From NCBI GenBank assembly GCA_051294375.1, contig CM119270.1, positions 3,709,010-3,773,009 on the forward strand: a stretch of 64,000 nt of DNA, in the 5' to 3' direction. This stretch comes from Paraspadella gotoi (Eukaryota; Chaetognatha). A program made the translations under genes and the position numbers. Shown piece after piece: positions 44,421 to 57,280 of this stretch. Each line of letters starts with the position of its first letter. Position 1 is the first letter of the stretch. Under the pieces are notes generated by a model. The model was not told the DNA's origin, made no database searches, and saw only the letters and a list, made by a program, of their open reading frames with translations.

Positions 44421-45164
44421 GTCGGGTAATTGTGGGGAAAGAAAGGGGGTTTTAGGGAAAGTTTGAAAACTGGATATGAAATTGATACAATAAATATGAA
44501 ATTATCCTTTTTTCAGACTTTAGTCAGGCCAAGGTTAGTTTATGGCATTCATCGATATTACAAGATAACAGCATAACAGGACCCTGGGAGCTTTTAGTTA
44601 AGAATTTACCAGTCTGTTCATGTTAATTAAGTTTCAATTGAATGAAAAGGACCACTCCTCTGTGATATATTGTAAAATTGTTAAGGAGTCATGAATTCGC
44701 ATGACGTCAAAAATAATTGATCAAAATCATGGGTATAGTGAAAATCGTTTTAAAAGCGACTTACAAAAACAATACGTACTACAAGAATCCTTTGAAATAA
44801 ACCAAATCCGGTAGCGGACGAAGTTGCGCGATGAAGAGGGGGAAAAAATCAAGGTAAGGTAAGTTAACGTAAGGCGAGGAAGAAGGTAAGTGAAAAACGG
44901 AAGAAAGAGAGAAAAAGGAAAAAAAGGACGGAGCGCGGGTTAGGTTTTCCTATCGAAGAGAAAGCTGCGGCCGCAACTTTCCCGAGGGGAAGGAAATTCT
45001 CTGGGGAAGAGAAAGGAAGCGTCGACGAGGAAAATGAAAAAAGATAAGGAAGCCAAAGATGCAACAATTTTTTTCCCTTTCTTTTTTCAAGGATACAAAT
45101 TTTGTTCTTTGTAAAAGGAAGATCGTGGTTTGAGCTGTTTAAAGTTTTATGTCTCCCGCAGTTG

Positions 45165-45262
45165 ATGGGGAAAATAAGGCTTTTGGCGCTGGAGTAAATG
45201 AGGCTTTTGGCGTTGGAGAAAGTGAGGGATTGGACGCTGGAGTAAAGAAGACTGTTTAGTAT
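45165..45262. repeat. 24-bp minisatellite in copy A
   Basis: AGGCTTTTGGCGCTGGAG plus TAAATG recurs about four times with decay. The counterpart in copy B lies at 47719-47825. Confidence 0.75.
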
Positions 45263-45645
45263 TTAGTGCTGGAGTAAATCTAATATCTGTAGCTTGAGAC
45301 TGTTGGCGCTGGGGAAGACTGAAATCTAACAACTTTGTTAATAAATTGTAGGCTTAAAATATCAATAGCACGTCTGAAACTAAATAAAAAATCTTAATAA
45401 TTTAGTCGATTTAATATTGATTTAAAATTATAAAATTAGATCATAAAAAGTTTTATACAAGTTAACTTTGATTTAAAACTCTCTCAAGAACCTTTCCTGC
45501 CTCTTAACCTCTTCGCTGTTAAAACCCCCTTTGCGGGATTCGCCTCCTCCTCCGCCTCTTCCTCCTCCTCCTCCTCCTCAGGGGGAACGCCTCCCTTTGT
45601 TGGAGCGAATTCGGAGAAAGGACGAGGCGGCCTTGTTGTAGGAAC

Positions 45646-45646
<1 letters not shown>

Positions 45647-45714
<68 letters not shown>
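45647..45714. repeat. GA microsatellite in copy A
   Basis: Over 30 perfect GA units. The counterpart in copy B (48195-48262) is shorter and interrupted. Confidence 0.95.
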
Positions 45715-45717
<3 letters not shown>

Positions 45718-46342
45718 TGAGATTTCAACGTGGCCGCTCACCGTTAATTCGGTTACGTTGACCGAAATCTGTCGAATTTGCATTCAGCATCGAATCGCTG
45801 TCGAGTGAGTTTCAGGTGAGGAGGTGAAGGGAGGGTGAGGTGAGGCAGAGTGAAGCGGGGAAAGGTGGGGTACGGCGCGACTAAGAGTTGGCATAGTAAA
45901 ATCAGAGTTGATAATTTATGATATGAAAGGTAAAATATTATTTGTTTTAGCATATTTTTTGAAGAAACTCTAAAATACAATAAATATAGTAATACACTTT
46001 TGTTAATTAAAGAAAAAACATTTTAACTCAGTTTAAATAATGCCTTGACATTTTGGATTAAAGCTTTATCTACATTTGACATATATTTATGATTATTTCA
46101 GGGGGAGAGAGAAAACGTTAGATCATAGATATGAAAAAAAAGCGACAAAAAATAAGAAACAAAAGGGTGGCGAAGATGAAGGCAAAGAGAAAGAGGAGAC
46201 AGAGAGAGAGAGATAAAAAGAGAGACAAAGATAAAGACACAGAGAGAGAGCCAGAGATGGAGACAGAGACAGAGAGAGAAAGTTTGAACGAAGAAAGCGA
46301 CGGCAGCTCACAACCAAAAACGCGATGCTTTTATCATGGAGA

Positions 46343-46470
46343 ATTTATTTCATCGTCGTCTTCGTCGTCTTCGTCGTCTTCGTCGTCGTCGTCGTCGTCG
46401 TCGTCTTTTTCTTTTTTCGACTTCATCGTCCTGGTATTCTTTGTTGTCGTCGTCGTAGTCTTCGTCGGTG
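46343..46470. repeat. GTC triplet repeat in copy A
   Basis: GTC/TTC triplets with a unique insert (CGACTTCATCGTCCTGG). In copy B this site is expanded, contains the insert twice (49773 and 49863) and is split by the foldback-like element. Confidence 0.85.
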
Positions 46471-47025
46471 GCGCAGGGCTTTCAATAAATATAAATTTAT
46501 GGACTCGAAAAGGAGAGAAAAATGGGGAGGATTTTATGCACCGCGGTTGTCGAGTTTGGAAAAAGAATTTTGGGCGTCGTTGTTGTTGTCGTCGTTGTTG
46601 ATGTTTATTGTGATAAAAATATAAGGAGGCCAGGGTTACTGCAACTCCAGTTTTCGTCCTTCCGTTTGAAATCTGTCCGTCCGTTCGTCCATTTGTGTCT
46701 TACACATCTCGAACGGACTTGAGTATTCGTTTAATTGATTTGCTGGGACGAATTAATTAAATGGATTTATATTTAAAATTGTTTATCATTTACGAGTAGT
46801 TACGAGACCGCATTGACAGGTAAAAATATCAAAAAAGTAAGATAAAAAACATATGCTCTAAATCCTTTATACAGTCGTTAACATAAATAGACAGACAGAG
46901 ATAGAGATAGAGACAGAGTCCCGACGAGAAGAAAATTCAAGTTTATTAAAATCTTTAGTTTCACTAAAATCAGTTTCTTCTTACCAAGAGTTCCACTCCA
47001 GAGAGAAGCCATTAATTCTATACAA

Positions 47026-47064
<39 letters not shown>

Positions 47065-48231
47065 GGGTTAGTTTATTGGCATTCATCGATATACAAGATA
47101 AACAGCATAACAGGACCCTGCGAGCTTTTTAGTTTAAGAATTTACCAGTTGTTCATGTTAAATTAAGTTTTCAATTGGATGAAAAGGACCACCCTCTGTT
47201 ATATATTGTAAAATTTGTTTAAGGAGTTCATTTGAATTCGAATGACGTTAAAAATAATTGATCAAAAATCATGGTATAGTGAAAATCAGTTTTTAAAAGC
47301 GACTAACAAAAAACAATCACGACTACAAGAATCCTTTGAAATAAACAAATCGGTAGCGGACGAAGTTAGCGCGATGAAGAGGGGGAAAAAATCAAGGTAA
47401 GGTAAGTTAAGTAAGCGGGGTAAGGTAAGTGAAAAACGGAGAAGAAAGAGAGAGAAAGGGGAAAAAAGGACGCCAAGCGCGGATAAGGTTTTCCTATCGA
47501 AGAGAAAGCTTGCTGGCCGCAACTTTCCGAGGGAAGAAAATTCTCTGGGAAGAGAAAGGAAAGCGTCGACGAGGAAAATGAAAAAAGATAAGGAAGCCAA
47601 AGATGCAACAATTTTTTTCCCTTTTTTTTCAAGGATACAAATTTTTTTTTTGTAAAAGGAAGATCGTTGGTTTTGAGCTGTTTAAAGTTTTATGTCTCCC
47701 GCAGTTGATGAGGGAAATAAGGCTTTTGGCGCTGGAGTAATGAGGCTTTTTGGCGTTGGAGAAAGTGAGGGATTGGAACGCTGGAGTTAAAGAAGACTGT
47801 TTAGTATTTAGTGCTGGAGTAAATCTAAATATTTGTAGCTTGGACTGTTGGCGCTGGGGAAGACTGACAATCTAACAACTTGTTAATTAAATTAGGCTTT
47901 AAAATTCAATAGCACGTCTGAAACTAAATATAAAAAAATCCTTAATAATTTAGTCGATTAATAGTTGAATTAAAATTATTAAAATTAGTCATTAAAAAGT
48001 TTTGATACAAGTTTAACTTTGATTTAAAACTCTTCTCAAGGAACCTTTCCTGCCTCTTACCTCTTCGCTGTTACCCCCTTTGCGGATTCGCCTCTCCTCA
48101 CGCCTCTTCCTCATCCTCCTCCTCAGGGGAACGCCTCCCTTTGTTGGAGCGGAATTCGGGAGAAAGGACGAGGCGGCCTTGTTGTAGGAACTTCGAGAGA
48201 GATAGAGAGAGGAAGAGAGAGAGATAGAGAG

Positions 48232-48262
<31 letters not shown>

Positions 48263-48672
48263 GAGTGAGATTTCAACCTGGCGCTCACCGTTTAATTCGG
48301 TTACGTTGACGAAATCTGTCGAATTTTATTCAGCATGAATCGCTGTCGAGGAGTTCAGTGAGGAGGTGAAGGGAGGGTGAGGTGAGGCAGAGTGAAAGCG
48401 GGGCAAAGGTGGGGTAGGCGCGACTAAGAGGTTGGCATAGTAAAATTCAGGCGTTGATAATTTATGATTATGAAAGGTAAAATATTATTTTTTTAGCATA
48501 TTTTTGAAGAAAACTCTAAACTACAACTAATATAGTTAATACACTTTGTTAATTAAAAGAAAAACATTTAACTCAGTTTTAATTAATGGCCTTACATTTT
48601 GATTAAAGCGTTTATCTACATTTCGACATATATTTATGATTATTTCAGGTGGAGAGAGAAACGTTTTAGATT

Positions 48673-48925
48673 ATGGCAACGAGATAGCCTGTGATACCCC
48701 GGGGCGCGGGGTAATCTCCCAACAGGCGTAGGCTGCGGACCTCAGTGACCGCTCTCCGTCTACTGCATGTTTTATACCGGGCATCGTCACATTTAAGCCA
48801 GAAACCGGATACCCGGGGATTGGAACCCGGGACGCACGGGATTGGAATGAGATGATTTAGCCTGTCAGTCCATTGAGACGAGGCTGAGGACGGACAGCAG
48901 TGAGGCACTTTAAGTCTTCTGCCAC
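48673..48925 (-). mobile_element. tRNA-derived SINE, copy 2
   Basis: Same ends as copy 1 (ATGGCAACG on the + left, GCCAC on the + right). The minus-strand B box GGGTTCCAATCCCC lies at about 48815-48828, with an A-box-like region at 48858-48880. It is the left part of an 0.8-kb insertion in copy B, with AGAT at both outer flanks (48668-48671 and 49489-49492) consistent with a short target-site duplication. Confidence 0.7.
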
Positions 48926-49184
48926 AGGCATTCCCCCCACCAGACTTCTCCCACAGGGGCCTCAATCCTGAGGATAGATTGTCTGAGAGAAGGTTTTGAT
49001 CTCATTGCCCATAGGAGAGCGTCGAGCGGTGCGATGTACGAGCGGAGCGAGCGAGCGAGCGAGTTCTGGCAGCGTTTACCAGAGAACGTAGGGGCATAGC
49101 CTGATATGCATACCCTAAGCGACGGAAGCGTGGGTCGCACGGTGCGCAGCCGGTTGCGTGTTCGATAGTTGGGCTCACCACTTA
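48926..49184. mobile_element. Middle segment of the SINE composite
   Basis: Not present in copy A, so it is part of the insertion. It contains a GAGC run (49033-49061) and, on +, CGGTTGCGTGTTCGATAGTTG, which looks like a tRNA T-arm or B box in the opposite orientation. Its origin is unclear. Confidence 0.4.
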
Positions 49185-49487
49185 TAGGCAACGGAAGGAT
49201 AGCCTGTGATACCCGGGTGCGACGCTGGCCCGCATTCCAAGGTCCTTCTCGTACGCAACCTTCGATCTGCTCATGTGAGGGCTAGCTGTGGAGCTCCCTG
49301 CTCGTGTCCGCCTCCGTGTGTCTAACTGGCGATGTTTATACCGGTCACCGTCACATTTGAGCCAGAACCGGGATACCGGATGACGCCGGGACGCACGAAG
49401 TGGAATTGAGATGATTTAGCCTGCTCAGCCATTGAGACGAGGCTAGGGACGGACAGCCAGTGAGGCAGCTTTAAGTCTTGCTGCCAC
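49185..49487 (-). mobile_element. tRNA-derived SINE, copy 3
   Basis: Begins GGCAACGGAAGGATAGCCTG and ends TTGCTGCCAC, matching copies 1 and 2. About 50 bp longer than copy 2 in the body (GTCCTTCTCGTACGCAACC region), and the B box is degraded (GGATGACGCCGGG where copy 2 has GGATTGGAACCCGGG). Confidence 0.65.
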
Positions 49488-49956
49488 AAGATCATAGATA
49501 TGGAAAAAAAAAACCACGACAAAAATAAGAAAAAAAAGGGTGGCGAAGAGTGAAGGCATAAGAGAAAGAGGAGCAGATGAGAGAGAGATAAAAAGAGAGA
49601 ACAAAGATAAAGCACAAGAGAGAAGCCAGAGGATGGAGACAGAGACAGAGAGAGAAAGTGAACGAGGAAAGCGACGGCAGCTCACAACCAAAAACGCGAT
49701 GGCTTTTATCATGGAGAATTTATTCATCGTCGTCTTCGTCGTCTTCGTCGTAGTCGTCGTCGTCTTTTTCTTTTTTTCGACTTCATCGTGTGGTATTCTT
49801 TGTTGTCGTCGTCGTCTTCGTCGTCGTCGTCGTCGTGTCGTCGTCGTCTTTTTCTTTTTTTTCGACTTCATCGTCCTGGTATTCTTTGTTGTCGTCGTCG
49901 TCGTCGTCGGTCGTCGTCGTCGTCGTCTTTGTCGTCGTCGTCGTCGTCGTCTGTCG

Positions 49957-51969
49957 AGATATGTCATCTCCCAAATCCTCCGCCCGCGGGGCGGCTCATA
50001 GGGGCGGCCCCAGGGGCAGACTATTCCAGGGAGCAGCAAATGGTCATTGAGGGGGCGCCCCCTGTGGATTGCCTCAGGGGGCTGCCCCAGGGGGTTCCCC
50101 CTGGGGCCAACATTTTGAGTTTCTATTAGGGGCGGCCCCTAATGCTTAGCCCCTGGGGCCAAAAAAAGTTTGCCCCTGGGGTAACCCTTGGGAGCAAAAA
50201 ACTGCTCCCCAGGGGCGAGTTAAAGAGAGAGCAAAGTTTAGATGAGAAAATAATACTTTCTGATATGTTATTATAAGTCTGAGAATATTTCTCCCTGTCT
50301 GTACTCTCTCTTTCACTCTCCCTTTTTTTTTTTCTCTCTCTCTCTTTTTCTCCCTCTCACTTTTTCTCAATTCTCTCTTTCCTTTCTTTTTCTCTCTATA
50401 TTTTTTTCTCTCTTTTCAAGACTTGTTTATGTAACTGAATTAAATATATCATTTTTTTTTCAATTATTGTTCACTCATCTATTCATATTTTATCTAAAAT
50501 TATAATATTTGTATTTTTTAACCCAATCTATTTTTATTTGCCATTAAAAGATATAGAAACAAGTTTTTAGCAACAATGTAGGATGTAGCCACAAATTTAG
50601 TGGTAAAAAAGCTAATCAGTCATTTGTCTTTTCTTTCTTTCTTTCTTTTTTTATTTTTTTTTCTTTCTTTTTTGTTGGATGGACATACTGACAGACTGAT
50701 AGAGAGAGACATAATTTTTAAAAAAAAATATTCATAATTTGATGTTTAAAGAAATTAAATAAACACCAAACAAATAATGGGCAGTGACTGACAGACCTAC
50801 CTTAGTGAATTATGGATCCCCCCAAAAAAACAATTAAAAACTATTTCATCAACATTAAACGAGTTCTACATCGTAAAATAAATTTTTTTTATTATTTAAT
50901 ATTTGTAATTAATAATTGTCCAGTTTGTAGATTGCTTAAGATGAACCTCCACATTGTAAGTAGGGCTGACGATATGAGAGAAGAGTGAGCAAAACTTTAT
51001 ATTCTAGCATCAATCACATACTTTTCTAACCACACTCAAAATTTTATTCTAATCCATCTATTTAATCACGAATAATTGGAGTTTAATGCTAATATGGGGA
51101 TGGACTTAAAACACTGATATTAATTAATTAATCAATTAATATTTTTTAATAATTTATCTTTTATAAGTGAATTAAAAAATTTAAAACCTTCCTACTCTTT
51201 ATCTATTATTTAAATTTCATAGATGAATTAAAAAAATTTTGTGAGTGGTAAAAAGTGTGCAAGTGAAAGTAGTTTTAAATGGAAAACAAAAGTTACTTTA
51301 ACTTGAACATTATTAAAAAATTTTTTGCACTCTTTTTCTTTCTTTTTTTTTTTATTTCTATCAGATAAAATTATTAATAGCTAATTATTAAGTTATTGTT
51401 GACCAAATTAATTAATTTTGACCAATTATCCAAGTTGTCCAAATTATCTAAGTTGACCAATAGAGTTGACCAAATTATGACTGTGACTAAATTAAGCAAA
51501 TTAACTAATTTATACCAGTTGACCAATTTATGCCAGTGACAAATCTATAAAATTGACCAAATTAGTGCCAAGTTGGTATTGGTGCATCTATTTGTTCATT
51601 GATTGATTAATTGAAGTGAAAAATATTATTCTTTCATTGTAATGAAAAGATGAAAATAGAAAATAGATAGAGAAAGAGAGAGAGAGAGGGAGAGAGAAAG
51701 AGAGAGTAGAGGGAAAGAGAAAATAGGAGGAGAGAGAGCCGTTCCAGGGGCAGGAAAATCTATCCCCTGGGGGTAGCCCCAGGGGGAAAGGGTTTTTCTA
51801 CCCAATGGGATTCCCCTGGAGTGGCCCTTGGGGCTCCAAAAAGAGCGGCTTACGGGGCCGCCCCTAGCCGGTAAAGATTTGCCGCCCCTTCGGGGCCGCC
51901 CCGCGGAGCCCCACGCGGGGCCGCCCCAGCACCGCCCCGGGGGAAGCGATTCTGAAGGATGAACATACT
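49957..51969. mobile_element. Foldback-like element with GC-palindrome ends
   Basis: About 38-bp terminal inverted repeats: the left begins AGATATGTCATCTCCC and ends CCGCCCGCGGGGCGG; the reverse-complemented right begins AGTATGTTCATCCTTC and ends CGCTTCCCCCGGGGCGG. TGTCG flanks both sides (49952-49956 and 51970-51974), though this is ambiguous inside a GTC repeat. Inside each end lie about 200 bp of GC-rich short palindromes (AGGGGGCGCCCCCT, GCCCCTGGGGC, AGGGGCGGCCCCT). The 1.5-kb core is AT-rich and non-coding. Copy A provides the empty site. It resembles non-autonomous foldback or MITE-type elements, but I do not recognise the family. Confidence 0.7.
51400..51570. repeat. TTGACCAAATTA short tandem array inside the foldback-like element
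   Basis: GTTGACCAAATTA and related words recur about nine times at 12-22 bp spacing. Confidence 0.7.
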
Positions 51970-52562
51970 TGTCGTCGTCGTCGTCGTCGTCGTCGTCGTC
52001 TGTAGTCTTACGCGTCGGTGGCGCAGGCGTTCACATAATATAAATTTATGGACTCGACAAAGGAGAGAAAAGATGGGAGGATTTTATACGCGTTGTCGAG
52101 AGTTTGGAAAAAGAATTTTGGGCGTCGTTGTTGTGTTGTCGTCGTTGTTGATGTTTATGTGATAAAAATATAAGGAGGCCAGGTTACTGCAACTCCAGTT
52201 TTCGTCCTTCCGTTTGAAATCTGTCCGTCCGTTCGTCAATTTGTGTCTTACACAGCTCGAACGGACTTGTGAGTATTCGTTTAATTGATTTGCTGGGACG
52301 AATTAATTAAATGGATTTATATTTAAAATTGTTTATCATTTAAAGAGTTACGAGACCCGATTGACAGGTAAAAATATCAAAAAAGTAAGATAAAAAAATA
52401 TGCTCTAAATCCTTTATACAGTCGTTAACATAATAGACGACAGAGATAGAGATAGAGACAGAGTCCGACGAGAAAGAAAATTCAAGTTTATTAAAATCTT
52501 TTAGTTCACTAAAATCAGTTCTTCTTAAAGAGTCCCACTCCAGAGAGAAGCCATTAATTCTA

Positions 52563-53777
<1,215 letters not shown>

Positions 53778-53802
53778 NNNNNNNNNNNNNNNNNNNNNNN
53801 NN
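53778..53802. other. Assembly gap of 25 N between copies C and D
   Basis: The gap lies at the junction of the two duplicated copies, which is suspicious for an assembly or gap-filling artefact. Confidence 0.98.
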
Positions 53803-54577
53803 CTCTCCCTCTCCTCTCTCTCTCTCTCCTCTCTCCTCTCCTCTTCGTTCTCTCTCTCAGCCGAGAAAAATCGATTTGTCCCGCAAATCACCCAATAAAA
53901 CGCTGAGCGAATCGAAGGCCAACGACAGACGGAAGATCAACTCCCGACTAAAAAAGGACGGCCGATAGACGACGACGAAGAGAATGATCCATGAAGGAGG
54001 GGAGTACGAATGGACGAGAGACTGAGAGAGAGGAAAGTAGCAGAGGAGGACAGAGAAATGAGGGCAGAAGTAAAGCGCCCCACATCCTAGCGAGATCTCC
54101 GCCACTCGAACAACCGAACACCGAAGTTGCTAAGAACGACGCATACACAACATATGCCACCAGCCGCCACAACCATAGCAAGACACGTACGCTTCACTAC
54201 AGTATACCAGGTTCGCCGCACTACAGGTAACCCAATTACACGTGCCCTTACAGTACAGTTGCACAATACAGTATACCAATAACACCTCTACATATACAGT
54301 ATGCCTAAAACTGGTTAAAGCGCCTAAAGCGACGCTCCACTAGAGCGCCTAGTTAAAAAGAGCGTTGCTCCTCTACAGCACTCTACAGAGCGCCGTCACA
54401 CGCCTACGATAGCTTCCGCTTATTTTTCTTAAGAGGCCACCACAGCGCGGCGATAGAACCGTCACTCGCCCGCCGAGAACCCCCCCCCCGGACTTGATGC
54501 CGGGTGGCATTTACGCGAGAACCACAAACATTTCCAGAGAACAAATTGAAAAAAACTCCCATCGTTTTCTTCCTTGC

Positions 54578-54614
<37 letters not shown>

Positions 54615-54629
54615 TCTCTCTCCTCTCGA

Positions 54630-54673
<44 letters not shown>

Positions 54674-54935
54674 CTCTCTCTTTTCTCTTATATCCTTTTA
54701 TCTCTTATTTATTTTTTCGTCGTCGAGTTTATCGCGGTTTGAATCGCACGCACGTGCGAGTGAGATACTGGCTCACATGAATTGCGTGTTCAGAGAGAGG
54801 GAGAAGAGAGAAGAAGAGAGAGAGAGGAGAGAGAGAGAGAAGAGGAGAGACGAGAGAGAGAGACGCGAACAGACGAATCGCGGCGGCCGTCGTCTCACAC
54901 ACAGCCTTACAGTCTTCCGCTCTTCGTCAGGGCTC
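53803..54935. repeat. Tandem duplication, copy D
   Basis: Same order of words as copy C with many one-base indels. A stretch at 54215-54250 (ACTACAGGTAACCCAATTACACG) diverges from copy C at 53030-53080. Confidence 0.9.
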
Positions 54936-55705
54936 ACGCGAGCAATCAAACGTGTCTCCCAACGCCCGTACCACGTCCCCGGCCGCGCACCTGAATTTCC
55001 CGGCGCCCCGTTTTCCCCCCACCGTCCCGCGCTCCTACTTACCCTCGCGCCCGCTCGTCCCGCGTCCGTGTCTCTCCCCGGCCCCCCCATCGCTCCCGGC
55101 GCCCGACTGTGCTTCCGGCGCCCATCCGTCCTCGCGGCGTTCCGCGCTCCCTCCGCCGCTCTCGACGCCGGCCCGACCGCGAATATCGATTAATTATATT
55201 GCAATATTTGTCCATTAATAACGGCCATCTCTCAATTATATATGTAGACATACATAGATGGTTTCTTTGTAAGTTTACTATTCAAGTGAAGAACCCGCTA
55301 TGAAATCGTTGATTTATCTTTTTCACAACAAACCTTCCCTACTACAGTATATCGATAGTTAAAAATATTTATCCCCTAAACACTACACTCATTCTATAAC
55401 TAACGATCCACCTTAGAAGTACAATTTTTAATCGCCCGCGTTATATCGTTTGTGTTGCGCCGCAAATGGTCAAGTGACGCATTTCCGGGCGCAATCCCCA
55501 ATATAGCGCCTTTTATCGCTGGAGCGTCAAGAGATGCGTTGTCTGGAGAGATCGTCACTGAGGAAGAAAAAGGAACAAGACGACAATTATTAGACGACGA
55601 CGACGGAAGACGACACGAGACGACGGCGATGGAGGGTCCCCGCTCGCTGCTATCCTTTATCACGCGAGCACCACCAGCGCAGCGCGCCCCATAGCAGGGA
55701 AAGAG

Positions 55706-55738
<33 letters not shown>

Positions 55739-56200
55739 GAGGGAGAGAGAAATGAGACGAGAAAGCACCTGAACCACGACCAATTTCTTTTTATTTCTCA
55801 TTCTCTTCCTTTTGCTTTCTCTTTTCCTTTTCCTTCGTCGCCTTTCTCGTTATCGAATATGCAGTGGCAAACATCGTTGCATCTGTTATAAACACTAGAA
55901 TTTTTCTAATTAACTTACTCGATTGTATTATAAGTAGTGTATTTGATTACAAATTAAAAATTTCGTAACAAATCTTAAAATTCTTAAAATTATCTTATAC
56001 TTCTTGCTAGAACATCAAGAGTCCATTTCCTCAAACAAGAAGGCTATCTTACCTTACAGAACGCATAGGTGGGATTCAAGGATGTCCAACCCCCCCCCCT
56101 TCCACCCTCCGCCCGACACATCACCTACTTCCTCTCGCACCTCTATCATCCATCACGTTTTCGTTGTTCTAATTCTCTCCTTAATAAAAATATATTTCGT
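54905..56200. repeat. Duplicated segment, copy E
   Basis: CTCCCAACGCCCGTACCACG, CGGCGCCC units, TTAATTATATTGCAATATT, GATGGTTTCTTTGTAAGTTT, GAAGAACCCGCTATGAAATCG and GCGTTATATCGTTTGTGTTG occur in the same order at 62840-64000. It contains a degenerate GGCGCC array (54980-55190), ACG triplets (55586-55620) and a GA tract (55708-55750). No gene is recognised. Confidence 0.85.
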
Positions 56201-56985
56201 CTAAAACTATTTAATAATATGAAGCATCCTTCGCCACTTTTTCCTCCTAAATTCTCCCATCCATTTAACACCTGCACGGTCCAGTCTCTCTCTCTCTCTC
56301 TCTTCTCTCTCTCCTCTCTCTCTCTCTCTCCCTCTCTCTCTCTCTCTTCTCTCTCTCCTCTCTCTGCTCTCTCATCCTTCCTTCCGCCGAATTAAACCGA
56401 GATTTCTCGGTGAAAAAACGAAACGAAAATTTTCCGATGAGAAAATAGAATCTCGACTCGAGAGGAAGGTTTAGGTGTTTCGTTGGATGGTTGTGTTCCT
56501 CGATATTCCCAGATTTGCAGATTAAAAAGTTGTGAGAAAGTTATTTAGACAAACTTTTGGGTGAAGTTAACGGGATGAATTATCTTAAGTGGTTGATATA
56601 TTCGAATGAATTTCATGGTTTTTTTTTTTAAAAATAGATTCGATAATAGCACAAATCTTAATCCCTTTGTCGTGTCGCTGTCGTTGTCGTGTCGTTGTCG
56701 TTTCGGATTCACCCAAACGGTTGCCCTTTTCGATAAGAGAAAAGTAATATTATATAAAAGATCATCGTATTAGTGGCGATTGAAAACTATACCCGCGCTG
56801 CGCCAAAAACTCGAATGTACAACTTTACAAAGAACACAGCAACAACAATAGTACAAACTTGCCTGCATTACCCTACTAGCATATTTCTCAATAAAGATGT
56901 CTCATTGTTTTTTGGTCATGTATAGAATATAACTAATTAAAGAATATCTACTACCTTTTTTAATTTCCCTAAATCCCGTTTTTCC
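56201..56985. other. CT microsatellite and AT-rich sequence, no gene seen
   Basis: CT tract at 56284-56370, GTCGTTGTCGTGTCG words at 56670-56700, otherwise unique. Confidence 0.6.
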
Positions 56986-57280
56986 ATTCCTCTCTTTTTC
57001 CTCTCTTTCCTCTCTATTCACTGTCTTTCCAGTCTTGTCCCTTTTCCCTACTTTCCCTTTTTTCTCTCTTTTCCACTCTTTCTTTCTCTTTTTTCACTTT
57101 TTTACCTCTCTTATCCTCTCTTTCCCTATATTTTCCTCTCTTTCCAATTCTTTTCCTCTCTTTTCCCTATCTTTTCTCTATTCCCTCTCTTTTCTCTTTT
57201 TTTCCTCTTTCCTTTTTCCATCTCTTACAACTCTTATCCTTCTCCCTCTTTTTCTCTTATCACCTCCTCTCTCCCCCCCC
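56986..57280. repeat. Polypyrimidine block
   Basis: TCTCTTTTCC and CTTTCC words with few purines over about 290 bp. The + strand Phe/Leu/Ser frame is compositional. Confidence 0.8.

Larger units (their letters stand above)
44534..47061. repeat. Segmental tandem duplication, copy A
   Basis: The order GTTAGTTTATGGCATTCATC, AACAGCATAACAGGACCCTG, GGTAGCGGACGAAGTTGCGC, a 24-bp minisatellite, a GA tract, GAAAGTTTGAACGAAG, GTC triplets and GGCCAGGGTTACTGC recurs at 47066-52600. Differences are mostly single-base gains or losses. Copy A lacks the two insertions found in copy B and so serves as the empty site. No gene is recognised in it. Confidence 0.9.

Noticed and set aside
49957-51969. Nuclear mitochondrial insertion, because GC clusters in AT-rich DNA recall some mitochondrial genomes
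   Set aside because: No mitochondrial gene or tRNA is visible in the core, and the presence of terminal inverted repeats favours a transposable element. Not formally excluded without a search.
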